Positions 45,601 through 55,615 of a DNA stretch of 64,000 bases are shown here, in pieces. The position numbers and the translations under genes are program-made. Position 1 is the first letter of the stretch; each line of letters begins with the position of its first letter. The stretch comes from Gnetum montanum. Lineage: Eukaryota; Streptophyta; Gnetopsida; Gnetales; Gnetaceae. Under the pieces are notes generated by a model that was given only the letters and a program-made list of their open reading frames with translations, ran no database searches and had not been told where the DNA came from. The stretch is from the NCBI GenBank assembly GCA_015680685.1, contig MNCI01016124.1, positions 1 to 64,000 on the forward strand, read 5' to 3'.

Positions 45601-46260
45601 TCCATAACGGTGTTTTCTATCTTCTCTTTAGTGGTCTTGTCCTTGATCGTGATTACTATCAGAACGTCTGCCCTTATCATGTGTTTTTGTTCCCTCATTG
45701 AACACTTTTTGTTCATGGGGATCAGGACCAGGGTTGTGAACCATGGAGTCAAGGTTCTGATACACCACCTCTTGACCATCATTAGGAGGGGAAACATCAT
45801 TTGGTGGGGAACCTAGTAAAGTAGGTTCACCACCCTCAATTTTGCTTAAGACGTGTGGGGTGTTATGGGGCCATTTACCCTTGAAGGATGTGTGGTAACT
45901 CTCCTATCGCAAGTCCTGTTGACATTGCACTTTTGTGGGATGATAGTCCCTTGTGACATGATAACATGCAATGTATTTCATGTATAAAAGTAGCATGCCT
46001 ATTTGTGTGAGAGCATGAAAGAGCATGTTGGGGACTGATCGGTCTGGAGGCAACACTATCTTACCCTCCAAGTCTCTCCAACACAGTTGTTCATCTTGGT
46101 GGAGAATAAAGGTGAAATTGGGTACATACTCATCGTGATGAGTATATACCACCCAAAACTATTGAGGAACTGGCAGATCTTGGTTACATGTATTATGCTA
46201 CCTACTGTGTCTTGTGTTAGTCCTATGCGGTGAAATGCTCTTATGCAAAGAAGAAGACAT
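42619..46260 (-). pseudogene. Athila-like gag-protease, element A
   Basis: Starts MSSSLHKSISPHRTN 128 bp from the primer site. An N-terminal block FTFILHQDEQLCWRDLEGK is followed by an S/H/R-rich linker. The gag core near 45220-45040 has LQAFHDVCSLQNIENEWQKL, FPRTLVKEAESWYQSLE and RWSTMSELFNDKY. A downstream part has VEEYNRDPSLQKRGVRF and a charged stretch. CEICQYDHPKKCC at about 44425-44385 fits CX2CX3HX4C. The protease has CKDLLDLGFGVNLIS at about 43577 and FPIIMGRAWLSTVDA at about 43400-43360. D-L-G at the active site is, from memory, the form usual in Athila elements. The tail extends to 42619. Scattered stops show it is dead. No RT follows. Confidence 0.82.
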
Positions 46261-46387
46261 TTTTGTCTTATTCGATGTGCGATGTACCATTCACTTATCT
46301 TTCTTTGATTAATCCTAATGGTTCATTCTAGTGTTCCAATGATATGGATGATTTCCTATGTTCTACACAACTCACAAACAACTAAGT

Positions 46388-46404
46388 CCCTAGCAACAGC
46401 GCCA
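46388..46404 (-). promoter_or_regulatory. Primer binding site of element A (tRNA-Asp type)
   Basis: Minus strand reads TGGCGCTGTTGCTAGGG, one base inside the 5' LTR. It matches the complement of the 3' end of plant tRNA-Asp (TGGCGCCGTTGCCGGGG, recalled from the family) with two C-to-T/A differences. Confidence 0.8.
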
Positions 46405-46405
46405 A

Positions 46406-46630
46406 TGATGAGTGGCGAGGTACCCCTACACTCAACCATATGAATACGAGTGTTTCACACGTGATCTGGTTCAACTCCAAGGACTAAGTGCTTACACACC
46501 TTAATGGAACACTCAGGGTTAATCAATCATTGTCTTCCCAAACTTACTTGTATTGTCACGATTGTATGGTTAAGTAAGCTTGAGGTATATGATTTTTTAT
46601 AGCTTTTATCTTTTTAATGTCTTATGCTAA
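46406..46630 (-). repeat. 5' LTR of element A, inner part
   Basis: Matches 40072-40296 closely until TTATGCTAA, where element B begins. The rest of this LTR resumes after element B at 53264. Confidence 0.88.
46626..46630. repeat. Target-site duplication of element B, left
   Basis: GCTAA, identical to 53264-53268. The uninterrupted sister LTR of element A reads TTATGCTAATAAGGG at the same place, confirming the empty site. Confidence 0.9.
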
Positions 46631-47458
46631 TGATGGGACGTGATATCACATGGGCCACGATATCGCATCCCTCGTGATATCGCGTATGCGATATCACATC
46701 TTCCCCTGCAATATCGTGTATGTGATATCATGATGCACCATCATATCTATAAATAAGAGGCGACTCTCCCTTGTTTCATCATCCTAGGCTAGATAGTAGG
46801 GAAACTCTAGCAGATTGATCACTCCAGAGATAGAATATTTTCCATGTGCCCATAGTAGGAGTCCCAAAGTGAACAGATCTTTATTCGAGCAGACATTGTA
46901 CCTGAACACAAGTTTTTGTATGACAATAAAGATGAGCTTTGTGGATAAACCTTGCAGTACATGGAATAGGCTAATTAGGATTTTCTTTACTGTTATTTAT
47001 TACCTGTTATTTACTACTTTCCTTCTCAACCCTTATCTCCTAATTAAGTGCCTCAGTACGACCACTTCGAGCATGTGCATTACGCATGGTGATCCCAACA
47101 ATGATTAGCATTTGGTAACCATGGTTGCATCAGTGTAGGGTGTGTACGGTAAGTGGGAATGGATGCTGATGCTAGGTAATTTAGACTTAGTTCATTAGTT
47201 AGAATTAGTAATTAGTTCTTCAACCCTTTACCTCGTGAGCATAGGAGACAAAAACATAAAAAACTATAAAAATCATATACCTTAGACTTACTTAACCATA
47301 CACTATGACAACTACAAGTAAGTCTAGGAAGACAATGAATGATTAACCCTAAGTGTTCCATGGGTCATGTAGGCACTTAGTCTACGGAGTTTGACTAGAT
47401 CACGTGTGCTACACTCGTATTCATATGGTTGAGTGTAGGGGTATCTCGCCACTCATCA
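46631..47458 (+). repeat. 5' LTR of element B (828 bp)
   Basis: TGATGGG to CTCATCA. U3 starts with GATATC-bearing palindromes (46640-46735), then TCTATAAATAAGAGG (TATA box, about 46745) and a conserved R/U5-like stretch. About 35 bp longer than the 3' LTR because of a difference inside the palindrome block. Confidence 0.92.
46640..46758 (+). promoter_or_regulatory. Palindrome cluster and TATA box of element B 5' LTR
   Basis: Five GATATC or near-GATATC cores within about 95 bp, flanked by CG-rich arms that have partly decayed to TG/CA. They are followed by TCTATAAATA at 46746-46755. Likely core promoter; the role of the palindromes is unknown. Confidence 0.65.
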
Positions 47459-47459
47459 T

Positions 47460-47477
47460 TGGTGCCGTTGTCGGGGA
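47460..47477 (+). promoter_or_regulatory. Primer binding site of element B (tRNA-Asp type)
   Basis: TGGTGCCGTTGTCGGGGA, one base after the LTR. It differs from the tRNA-Asp complement at two positions, both C to T. Confidence 0.85.
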
Positions 47478-47564
47478 CTAAGTGTTTGTGTGCCGAATAG
47501 AACATAGGATATCACTCACATCGTTGGGAGCCTAACAAGAGCAATTCACCACCTAGGGATAATA

Positions 47565-50532
47565 CATGAAACAGTCGGCAATCAAAAACACATAACTGAA
47601 TTTAGCCAAGTCCTAAACAATACTGGATAGTCTATACTCATCTCGATGAGTATATTCCAAAGTTTACCTTTATCCTCCATCAAGACGAACAGCTGTGATG
47701 GAGAGATTTGCAAGGTAACATCATGTTACCCCCAAATTGATCAATCCCTAACATGCTTCTTCGTGCTTTGGCACAGATTAGCATGAAAAATTATATGTTG
47801 AATACGTTGTAGAAGACTTTGACATGAGGGATTATCATCCCATAGAAGCACAACATATTAGGGACTCAAGGCAGGAGAGCCAACATACACTGATGCACAT
47901 CCTTAGCAAAATAGGAGATGACAAACCCATTATAACGGGTTCTCTAACAAATGGTGTTCCCCCTCCTAATGATGGTGAGGAGATAGGGTATCAGAACCTA
48001 CGATCAACGATTCATAACATTGGTTCTTATCCCTGTGAATGCCAATTGTTCATAGAGGGAACAACAACTCATAATAAGGGTGGGCACTTAGATTGTCATC
48101 ACGATCAAGGCTGTAGCAATTGAAGAGAAGGTAAGAAACATCGTCATGGTGATGGTTTCCCTTCTTCTTCTCCTTCATCTCATCACTCATCCTCTCTTTC
48201 CACATCTGGGCATAGCCATCATGAACATAATGGTGAGGATAGGGGTAGACGAAATGAGAGACCTCGATAGGAAAGTCGAGAGAGAGGACAAGGGCAAGAC
48301 CAAAGGGAAAGTAGGGAACAACGCAGACATCACAGGCATCATGAAAGAGATGATCATGATGAGCCCCTACTTGTAACCCAAAGTATGCTTGACATAACGG
48401 AGGTTGTAAGAATTTCAACAAGGCATCAAAAGGATAGTTGGATCAAGTGTTTAGACATGAACAATATCCCACGCTTTGAAGGGGGATACAACGCTGATCC
48501 GTAGCATCATTTACAGGCATTACATGATGCCTGCGCCTTGTAGAACATAGAAAATGAGTGGCAAAAACTTAATTTGTTTCCCAAGACACTCACTAAAGAA
48601 GCAAAGAGTTAGTACCAGTCCTTAGAACCAGAAACCATCAGGAGGTGGAGTACGATTCTAGAACTCTTCAAAGATAAGTATCAAACGTATTCTAGAGTGT
48701 CTAATTTGTATAAGCAAATCCAAGGCTAGAAACAAGGTACTTATGAACCCTTGGATGCTGCCATGGCCCACTACTACACATTGTTACATCGTTGCCCGGG
48801 CCATAGGTACGCTCAACAGGATCAACTTCACCACGTTGTGGATGGGCTAAGGCATGAAACTAGAAGAACCCTTGGAACTTATGCCCAAGGGAGACTATTA
48901 GAACTTAGAGCCCATGAAGTACATCACTTGTTGGAACAAGTTGCAAAAGAAGAAGGTGAGCTACAAAAGAGGGAAAGTGTAGAAGAATACAACTACAATC
49001 CCTCCCTTCAAAAGAAGGGAGTAAGATTTTGTGATGAGGAGGATGAGTCACCACTCNNNNNNNNNNNNNNNNNNNNNNNNNNNNNNNNNNNNNNNNNNNN
49101 NNNNNNNNNNNNNNNNNNNNNNNNNNNNNNNNNNNNNNNNNNNNNNNNNNNNNNNNNNNNNNNNNNNNNNNNNNNNNNNNNNNNNNNNNNNNNNNNNNNN
49201 NNNNNNNNNNNNNNNNNNNNNNNNNNNNNNNNNNNNNNNNNNNNNNNNNNNNNNNNNNNNNNNNNNNNNNNNNNNNNNNNNNNNNNNNNNNNNNNNNNNN
49301 NNNNNNNNNNNNNNNNNNNNNNNNNNNNNNNNNNNNNNNNNNNNNNNNNNNNNNNNNNNNNNNNNNNNNNNNNNNNNNNNNNNNNNNNNNNNNNNNNNNN
49401 NNNNNNNNNNNNNNNNNNNNNNNNNNNNNNNNNNNNNNNNNNNNNNNNNNNNNNNNNNNNNNNNNNNNNNNNNCTCCGCAACATCACTACCAAGTTTAGG
49501 AGTACTTCAGGAGGACCTTATATCCTTCAGGAGACATCCCACATTTATCCCATCATCCAACTCCATCTACACCTCTTCCACCTGTAGTTCCCATACAACC
49601 TGCTCCAACAATGCAAGGGGAACTCCCTACTCAACCGCAGCAACGTAACGCTGCGAGAGCTATAAATATTTAACCTACTACTAGTTCTGATAACTATAAA
49701 AAGAGAAGACCTTTCTTCAGAACCAAAAGCCCAGAAAAACTCTTGCAACAACAATTGGTTGAGTCTAGATACACTCCTCCACCATCCAAAACTTTAGAGC
49801 ACCCTTCAGTCCAAAATAGTTGTACGCATACGGTTATGTTAACGCATACCGTAACCAACTGGATCAAGGTAGGCCACCTTCCCAGGAAGCTATCTAACCC
49901 TGGGCACCCCTTAATCTATTTATAAATTGCTAGGAACGAACCACATAAGGCTCTTCTTGACTCAGGTTCTGGAGTTAATTTGATATCATGAGAAATGTAT
50001 CAATCCTAGAACCTACCCCAACTTAAGGAGAGAAACATTCAACTGGAGCTGGTTGACTAGTCCATCACCATTCCCTTGGGATTGGTGGAGGACATCATTA
50101 CCACTATGTGTGGGTGGTCATACCCAACTGACTTCCTAGTGAATAGAAGTTAACAATAACAACGGGGGCTTCCCAATTATAATGAGAAGGCCATGGCTAA
50201 GTATAGTAGATGCGTACCTAGGGATCCACGATCTTTCCTTGCAGATATCTAAGGTAAATAATTATGGAAAGATCAAGAATAAGAAAGTTTTGTGCATCAC
50301 ATACAGTGACTCAAAGGGTGATGACATGAAAGAATGTTCAGCATCTCTTCCATGTAATCGGTGTGCCCAGGAAATACAAATTCAAAGATGCCTGTATGTT
50401 GCAACCACACTAGTAGTAGACACCCCATGGTTGACAGCTACTAGAAAGAACAAATTAATATGCATAGAATGAACTGAGGAAACTCATGCTAACAACGAAG
50501 ACATAGACACATTGGAATATGAGCGTCATTGA
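47565..50532 (+). pseudogene. Athila-like gag-protease, element B
   Basis: N-terminal block FTFILHQDEQL at about 47670. The gag core near 48470-48670 has ENEWQKLNLFPKTLTKEAKS and RWSTILELFKDKY, then DAAMAHYYTLLHRCPGHRY and RHETRRTLGTYAQGRLLEL to about 48930. The assembly gap removes the part that should hold the zinc finger. The protease near 49950 has LLDSGSGVNLIS, so D-S-G instead of the D-L-G in A. A block ELVD...ITIPLGLVEDIITT follows. Frameshifts near 50140 and several stops make it dead. The start is approximate. Confidence 0.8.
49057..49473. other. Assembly gap (417 N)
   Basis: Run of N inside the gag region of element B. By comparison with A the missing part covers the charged linker and the zinc finger region. 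A single N also occurs at 50584. Confidence 0.99.
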
Positions 50533-51277
50533 CTTCCACCCCTTAATCTAAGAACATCAATGGGGAGACATTGGGCACTTTTANTCTTACACATTTTTGT
50601 CTTACACATTTTTTTCTTACACGTTTTTGTTTTACAAATTTCTTTAACCTTTCATATTTTTGTTTTACAACATTGTTATACTTTTCCAATTTGTGTGTGT
50701 GTGTGTGTGTGTTAACCATCCTATAAGTTTGTCACCCAATAAGTGTTCTTCACGATGGCATGAACTGTTTTCTTATTGATTGCTAATGTTTGGTTTTTAC
50801 CTTAAAGTTATGATGTTGATACTAAGGTATGTTCTTTTGATATGGTAGGCAATGAGTCCACTTCATCCATCCATCCACCAAAGTCTATGGTCTCTCCTGG
50901 CTTGGAAATGTACTTTCCCTTTCTAATAAGAACTTTAACGAATCGATGACTAGGTATTTCTCAAACTAAGGAAGGACTCAAGGTTTGAAAAGGGTGTGAC
51001 TTCAAGGGAACATGATGCATTTTTGTTGACCGTTATCTTGGGTGCTTGGATGTTTTCTTCTTGAGTTTTCTTGTTGTTCCGATGTTACCCAATTATCGGA
51101 AGTTGAGACAATAAAAATAAGAAGTCTTTGCATGGTGTGGTTCTCATGCATAAAAACACAAAACAAAAAAAACAAAGAGAAAAAGAAAAGAAAGAAAACA
51201 AAGAAAGTGAGAATTCAAAGCACACCCCTTAGACGAAATAATCCCTTGGGCTACAAGCATTGGTTATGGAACGATAA
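50533..51277 (+). other. Spacer between protease and 3' ORF, element B
   Basis: Contains a (GT)n tract (50692-50712), T-rich repeats of CTTACACATTTTT around 50585-50640 (at least three copies), and an A-rich purine stretch at 51160-51210. No coding signal. Confidence 0.5.
50692..50712. repeat. (TG)n microsatellite
   Basis: About ten TG dinucleotides. Confidence 0.9.
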
Positions 51278-51445
51278 ATGTTCCCTCCAACTAAGGCCCT
51301 TCTCGCTTCCCATTCTTTCCTTTGTTTCATCAAAATGGTGGTGGCTCTTGGAGACACCATTCTTGTTACTCAAGTGGATGGTTTGACCAAGTGCGTTGAT
51401 GCGAAGTCACTGGATGTGGTGGGTTTGAGGCCAGAGTTGGAATGA
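51278..51445 (+). CDS. Small conserved 3' ORF of element B
   Basis: Starts MFPPTKALLASHSFLCF and carries VDGLTKCVDAKSLDVVGLRP. A TGA at 51443 interrupts it where element A reads Trp. Beyond it the frame continues PSHINHETHKG, matching A. Family unknown; see the counterpart at 41795-42115. Confidence 0.45.
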   Translation: MFPPTKALLASHSFLCFIKMVVALGDTILVTQVDGLTKCVDAKSLDVVGLRPELE

Positions 51446-52460
51446 GATTTTCCAAGTCACATTAATCATGAAACACACAAGGGGTTGTACACCACCTTGT
51501 TCTTGAGATTCCATTCCATTCTTTTCTCTCCACCCTTCTCTCAATTTTTCACCTCATTGCTGATTGTATAATTAGTGTATATTTTGGTAGATGCATTGTT
51601 TTCTTTTTTTTAAATTCTCACAGTTAAGACTTTAACTCTTGTTCCAAATGACATTCCTAGTGCCTACAGACTCTTTGAATGTGGGTTTGTTAGGGCATTA
51701 AGGGCATGAGCCTGCTTTGGGGAGGACCCACTGACATTCCTCTTTGGTGCATCAGTTAAATTATTTCCCTTAACATTTTGCAATTAATTTTATTTTGTTC
51801 ATTTCATTCTTGACATCTATTTCATCAATGTCATAGTTGTCTCTTTTTCTCCATCTTCTTGTTCTTATTCTTTCTCCATTCTCTCACTACCGGAGGTTCA
51901 CGATTAGTCATGGGGGTACGAGGCTGAATTTTTTCAATTTTCTACTAACCCCTACACCTTTGGTAGTCATCATTAATATATCTCCAGACCTGAATTTTCC
52001 ATACCACAACCCATCCAATGGACTTACACCAAAGCAAGGTATTACCCACATTGAAATTCATCTTCCCTTGCTAATATAAGACTGTGTTATGTGTGCAGAT
52101 GGTGACCATGCAATAACAGACCAGATCTAGAGGGAACACTTGGAATGGAGTAGTGCTAGAAGCAACTATGCAAGGAGCAAGATCGATGATGCACTTACGG
52201 ATGGACAACGAAAGGCACAATCTTGGCGTTAACAGCAGCAACACTTATTCTCTCTTCTCTCTTCTCTTTTTTCTCAGCTACCAAATGAGGCCTGATGTCA
52301 ATGTAATAAGGTTTTCATCCTTGATGTCATGAACACTAGTTTTGTTGTGTCTTGTAATGATGATCTGTTTACATGTCATCCCATTAGATTCCTTTGAGTC
52401 AATAATCCCATTCCCTCGTGATATTATTGTAATGAACTCAAGGATGAGTTTTCATTTAGT
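51446..52460 (+). other. 3' noncoding region of element B
   Basis: Aligns with 40913-41790 of element A in reverse. Contains GCCTGCTTTGGGGAGGACCC at 51710-51729, a phrase also present after pol of element C (54655). No coding signal. Confidence 0.5.
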
Positions 52461-52470
52461 CATGGGGGTA
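52455..52470 (+). promoter_or_regulatory. Polypurine tract of element B
   Basis: TTTAGTCATGGGGGTA abuts the 3' LTR; identical core to element A. Confidence 0.75.
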
Positions 52471-53263
52471 TGATGGGACGTGATATCGTAGCCGTTGCGA
52501 TATCACATCCCTCGCGATATCGCGTACGCGATATCGCGGTGCGTCGTCATATCTATAAATAAGAGGCGACTCTCCCTTGTTTCATCATCCTAGGCTAGAC
52601 AGTAGCACAACTCTGGTAGATTAATCACTCCAGAGATAGAATATTTTCCATGTTCCTGTAGTAGGAGTCCCAAAGTGAATAGATCTTTATTCGAGTAGAC
52701 ATTGTACCTGAACACAAGTTTGTGTACGACAATAAATATGAGCTTCGTGGATAAACCTTGCAGTACATGGAATAGGCTAATTAGATTTTCTTTACTGTTA
52801 TTTATTACCTATTATTTACTGCTTTCCTTCTCAACCCTTCTCTCCTAGTTAAGTGCCTCAATACGACAACTTCAAGCACGTGCGTTACACATGGTGATCT
52901 TAGTAATGATTAGCATTTGGTAACCACGGTTGCATCGGTTCAGGGTGTGTACGGTAAGTGGGAAAAGATGCTGACACTAGGTAATTTAGACATAGTTCAT
53001 TAGTTAGAATTAGTAATTAGTTTCTCAACCCTTTACCTCGTTAGCATAGGAGATAAAAACATAAAAAACTATAAAAATCATATACCTTAGACTTGCTTAA
53101 CCATACACCGTGACAACTACAAGTAAGTCTAGGAAAACAACGAATGATTAATCCTAAGTGTTCCATGGGGCATGTAGGCACTTAGTCTGTGGAGTTCGAC
53201 CAAATCGCGTGTGCTACACTCGTATTCATATGGTTGAGTGTAGGGGTATCTCACCACTCATCA
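52471..53263 (+). repeat. 3' LTR of element B (793 bp)
   Basis: TGATGGG to CTCATCA. It carries the least decayed palindrome of the family: CGCGATATCGCG, TA, CGCGATATCGCG at 52513-52538, a perfect 26-bp palindrome. TATA box TCTATAAATA at about 52552. Followed by GCTAA and the rest of element A's LTR. Confidence 0.92.
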
Positions 53264-53268
53264 GCTAA
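53264..53268. repeat. Target-site duplication of element B, right
   Basis: GCTAA, identical to 46626-46630. Confidence 0.9.
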
Positions 53269-53857
53269 TAAGGGAAGGTAAAGAGAACTAAGTGACTAAC
53301 TTACATTAACTATTCGCTAACTAAGTTCTAATTGTTCCTAACACTAGTATCCATTCCTACTTGTTGTACACATCCTGAACTAGTGCAACGCTACTGGGAT
53401 TACCAAACGCTAGTCATTACTAGGTTACCAAGTCCTACACACATGCTCGAAGTGATCGTACTAAGTGTACTTAACTAAGAGAGTCAAATGTTGAGAGAGA
53501 GATTAATTAACTAGGAAAGCATTAAAAATTTAACAATAATTAATTACTAATTAGCTTAATCCATATGCTGCAAGTTTTATCATAAATTTCTTCTTTATTG
53601 CCTTACACAAATGTGTGCTTAGGTATAATTTGCTTGAATAAAGATTCGTTCACTTTATGACTCTTACTGCGGGCACACAAAAATTATTCTAACTCTGGAA
53701 TGGTAAAACTACAAGAGTTTGGCTAAGGTTCTAAGTCTAACTATTGGGAACGAATGGCACTACCTCTTATTTATAGAAGATGAGGTAGGATGCGATATTG
53801 CATGATAGATGTGATATTGTAGATGCGATATCGTGTACGCAATATCGTGGCTCATCA
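53269..53857 (-). repeat. 5' LTR of element A, outer part
   Basis: Continues the LTR broken at 46630 and matches 40297-40899. With the inner part it totals 814 bp against 828 bp for the other LTR. Ends CTCATCA at 53857. TATA-like CTATAAATAAGAGG on the minus strand at about 53765-53777. Confidence 0.87.
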
Positions 53858-54020
53858 CCAAATTACCTTCAAACTAATGGACAAGCAAAGGTTAGCAACA
53901 AAGGCATCATCAACTTACTAAGGAAGATGCTCAACAACAACAAGAGGAAATGGCATGAGAGGCTTATCCATGCACTATGAGAAGATCATGAGGTAGATCA
54001 CATCGACTTCAACAAACTTT
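53858..54020 (+). pseudogene. Tat-lineage integrase, 3' continuation, element C
   Basis: Resumes NYLQTNGQAKVSNKGIINLL then KMLNNNKRKWHERL, the segment that follows the core in Tat/gypsy integrases. The catalytic Glu expected in GQVE reads GQAK. A stop and a frame change follow near 53980. The join to 40071 is precise to within the target duplication. Confidence 0.85.
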
Positions 54021-55060
54021 GAACTTCTACACTAGTGAACTCCCTTACAGCCCACTCAGGCACTATTTGTACATATTTCTCCAACTTATTCTTTATTTCT
54101 TCTTAATAAAGTTTCAAGTTTTGGATTTTTTTTTCAAAATATATATTTTTTTATCATTTAGATCTGTTTCACACTTCATTTTTATTATAAAATTTTACAT
54201 CTTGTAAGTCCCTAGTTGATCTTCTGGACTAGCCAACATACCTCGAATTCTATTTTTCCTATGAACGCCATGAGGATTCGAGGTTGAGGACCATTGCACT
54301 AGGATCTCTTGATCTTTCTTGCAAATTGAATTTTCTTGTTGCAATAGACTTGTTTTGAGTCTTGGAAAAAATGGGTAATGATTACTTTAACCACTAATAA
54401 AACATAAGATTTCATTATGCTTATGGTAAGATACCTCATATCTCGATTTTTGCAATCCCTTCTAAGTTCATCTCATCTTACTATTTGAATGATTATAACT
54501 TGTGGTTTTGTATAACATAGTGTAGTTTTCTACATTTGGTGGTACTAACATCTCTATTTAGCTAACCAAGTATGTGTTACATTCAACTCCTTAAGTGCCT
54601 AAGGACACTTTTAGGCATGGTTATATAAGGACATTAAGGGTTGGAGCCTGCTTTGGGGAGGATCCACTTGTATAACTATTGTATCTTATACTTGTCCAAA
54701 AATTCCAAGATCAAGAAATGTTAATCACAACTTTCCTTTATATCACATACCTCTGTTCTATACTCAAGAATCTATTACCCATCTCATCCATCTGATCAAA
54801 GTTTCATGAACCTTCATAGCCTGAGATTCCTTCTTTATACACTATCCATGCCAAGTTGTTGATAAAATATGCATCATCTATAGCCTAGAACCCTTGGAAC
54901 ATGCTTTAAACCTTCCAAACATTCAAATAGAATTATTTTTTATCCTCAAAAATCCTTAAAACATGCAAATTTTTAGCACCCAATATCAAATCCCTTATAT
55001 CAAAGTGGCCTTGATATCAAATCCCTAACATTAGATCCTCAATATTGGATCACACAAAAG
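54021..55060 (+). other. Region downstream of pol, element C
   Basis: No gene. Contains GTTGGAGCCTGCTTTGGGGA at 54649-54668, a phrase shared with the 3' region of elements A and B. A similar TTTGGGGAGG phrase is common after pol in these lineages. TGATATCAAATCCCT is directly repeated at 54981-55027. The 3' LTR of element C should lie here or beyond, but no matching left copy was found. Confidence 0.4.
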
Positions 55061-55070
55061 CTATATATAG
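55061..55070 (+). promoter_or_regulatory. TATA box of the 55616 gene
   Basis: CTATATATAG about 550 bp upstream of the ATG, with a spliced leader between. Position and consensus only. Confidence 0.45.
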
Positions 55071-55317
55071 GTGAACACTTAGCAATATTTTACATCATTG
55101 TTCATTTGAGCCAAAGGAGATTTTTGCATTTTTCCTTGCTAATTTGAGCTCTAACCTCCTAGCTTTTCCAAGCCATATCTTGCACATTACCACTTAATTT
55201 TTGTGATTTTCAAATATATCTAATCTCAAAATGCTCATCTTAGTTGTGGAAGATGCTAGTAAGGCAAATCTAAGCTAATTTTCCAAAATTTTCTAAGGCT
55301 TACAAGGTAGTTTAAAG

Positions 55318-55615
55318 GTAAGTATGAAGAGATAATTGAAATTTTTAACAAAAATCAATCATATTAACACCAAAAACATTCAAATAATGCTACTAAGGAA
55401 CCATAACCATCATTATGAGTCATACATAAGAATAAATTAGAAAAATATGAAGGATTATAACGAGATTCACACCTATGGGGTAAATTTTTGAAAATTTCTC
55501 TAACTTTGCAATCATAAACTAAGAACTTAATGTAACTACGGGTATGAGTATGGTATGGAATTATTAAGAATATATGAAAACACATTAGTAATTCCAAATC
55601 TTTGATTGATTATAG
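55318..55615 (+). other. Probable 5'-leader intron
   Basis: Donor TTTAAAG then GTAAGTATG; acceptor GATTGATTATAG directly before ATGGCC. 298 bp, A/T-rich, as plant introns are. Supports transcription of the downstream ORF as a gene. Confidence 0.5.

Larger units (their letters stand above)
46631..53263 (+). mobile_element. Element B: non-autonomous Athila-like LTR retrotransposon, complete ends
   Basis: LTR (46631-47458), primer site, gag-protease with an internal assembly gap, 3' ORF, polypurine tract, LTR (52471-53263), and a perfect GCTAA target duplication. It belongs to the same family as A in opposite orientation and inserted into A's 5' LTR, so it is the youngest insertion recognised. 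Length is about 6.6 kb including the gap. No pol domain. Confidence 0.92.
40072..53857 (-). mobile_element. Element A: non-autonomous Athila-like LTR retrotransposon, interrupted by B
   Basis: In minus orientation: 5' LTR (53857-53269 plus 46630-46406), tRNA-Asp-type primer site, gag-protease (46260-42619), 3' noncoding region with a small conserved ORF, polypurine tract, and 3' LTR (40899-40072). LTR ends are TGATGAG and CTCATCA. It sits inside the integrase of element C, and element B sits inside its 5' LTR. It lacks reverse transcriptase, RNase H and integrase, so it would have depended on a relative for mobilisation. Confidence 0.88.

Noticed and set aside
46388-47477. tRNA-Asp gene
   Set aside because: Only the 17-18 bases complementary to the tRNA 3' end are present beside the LTRs; no cloverleaf. 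These are primer binding sites.
49008-49648. Long frames across the 49057-49473 gap, other than the gag frame
   Set aside because: Open only because N codons cannot be stops.
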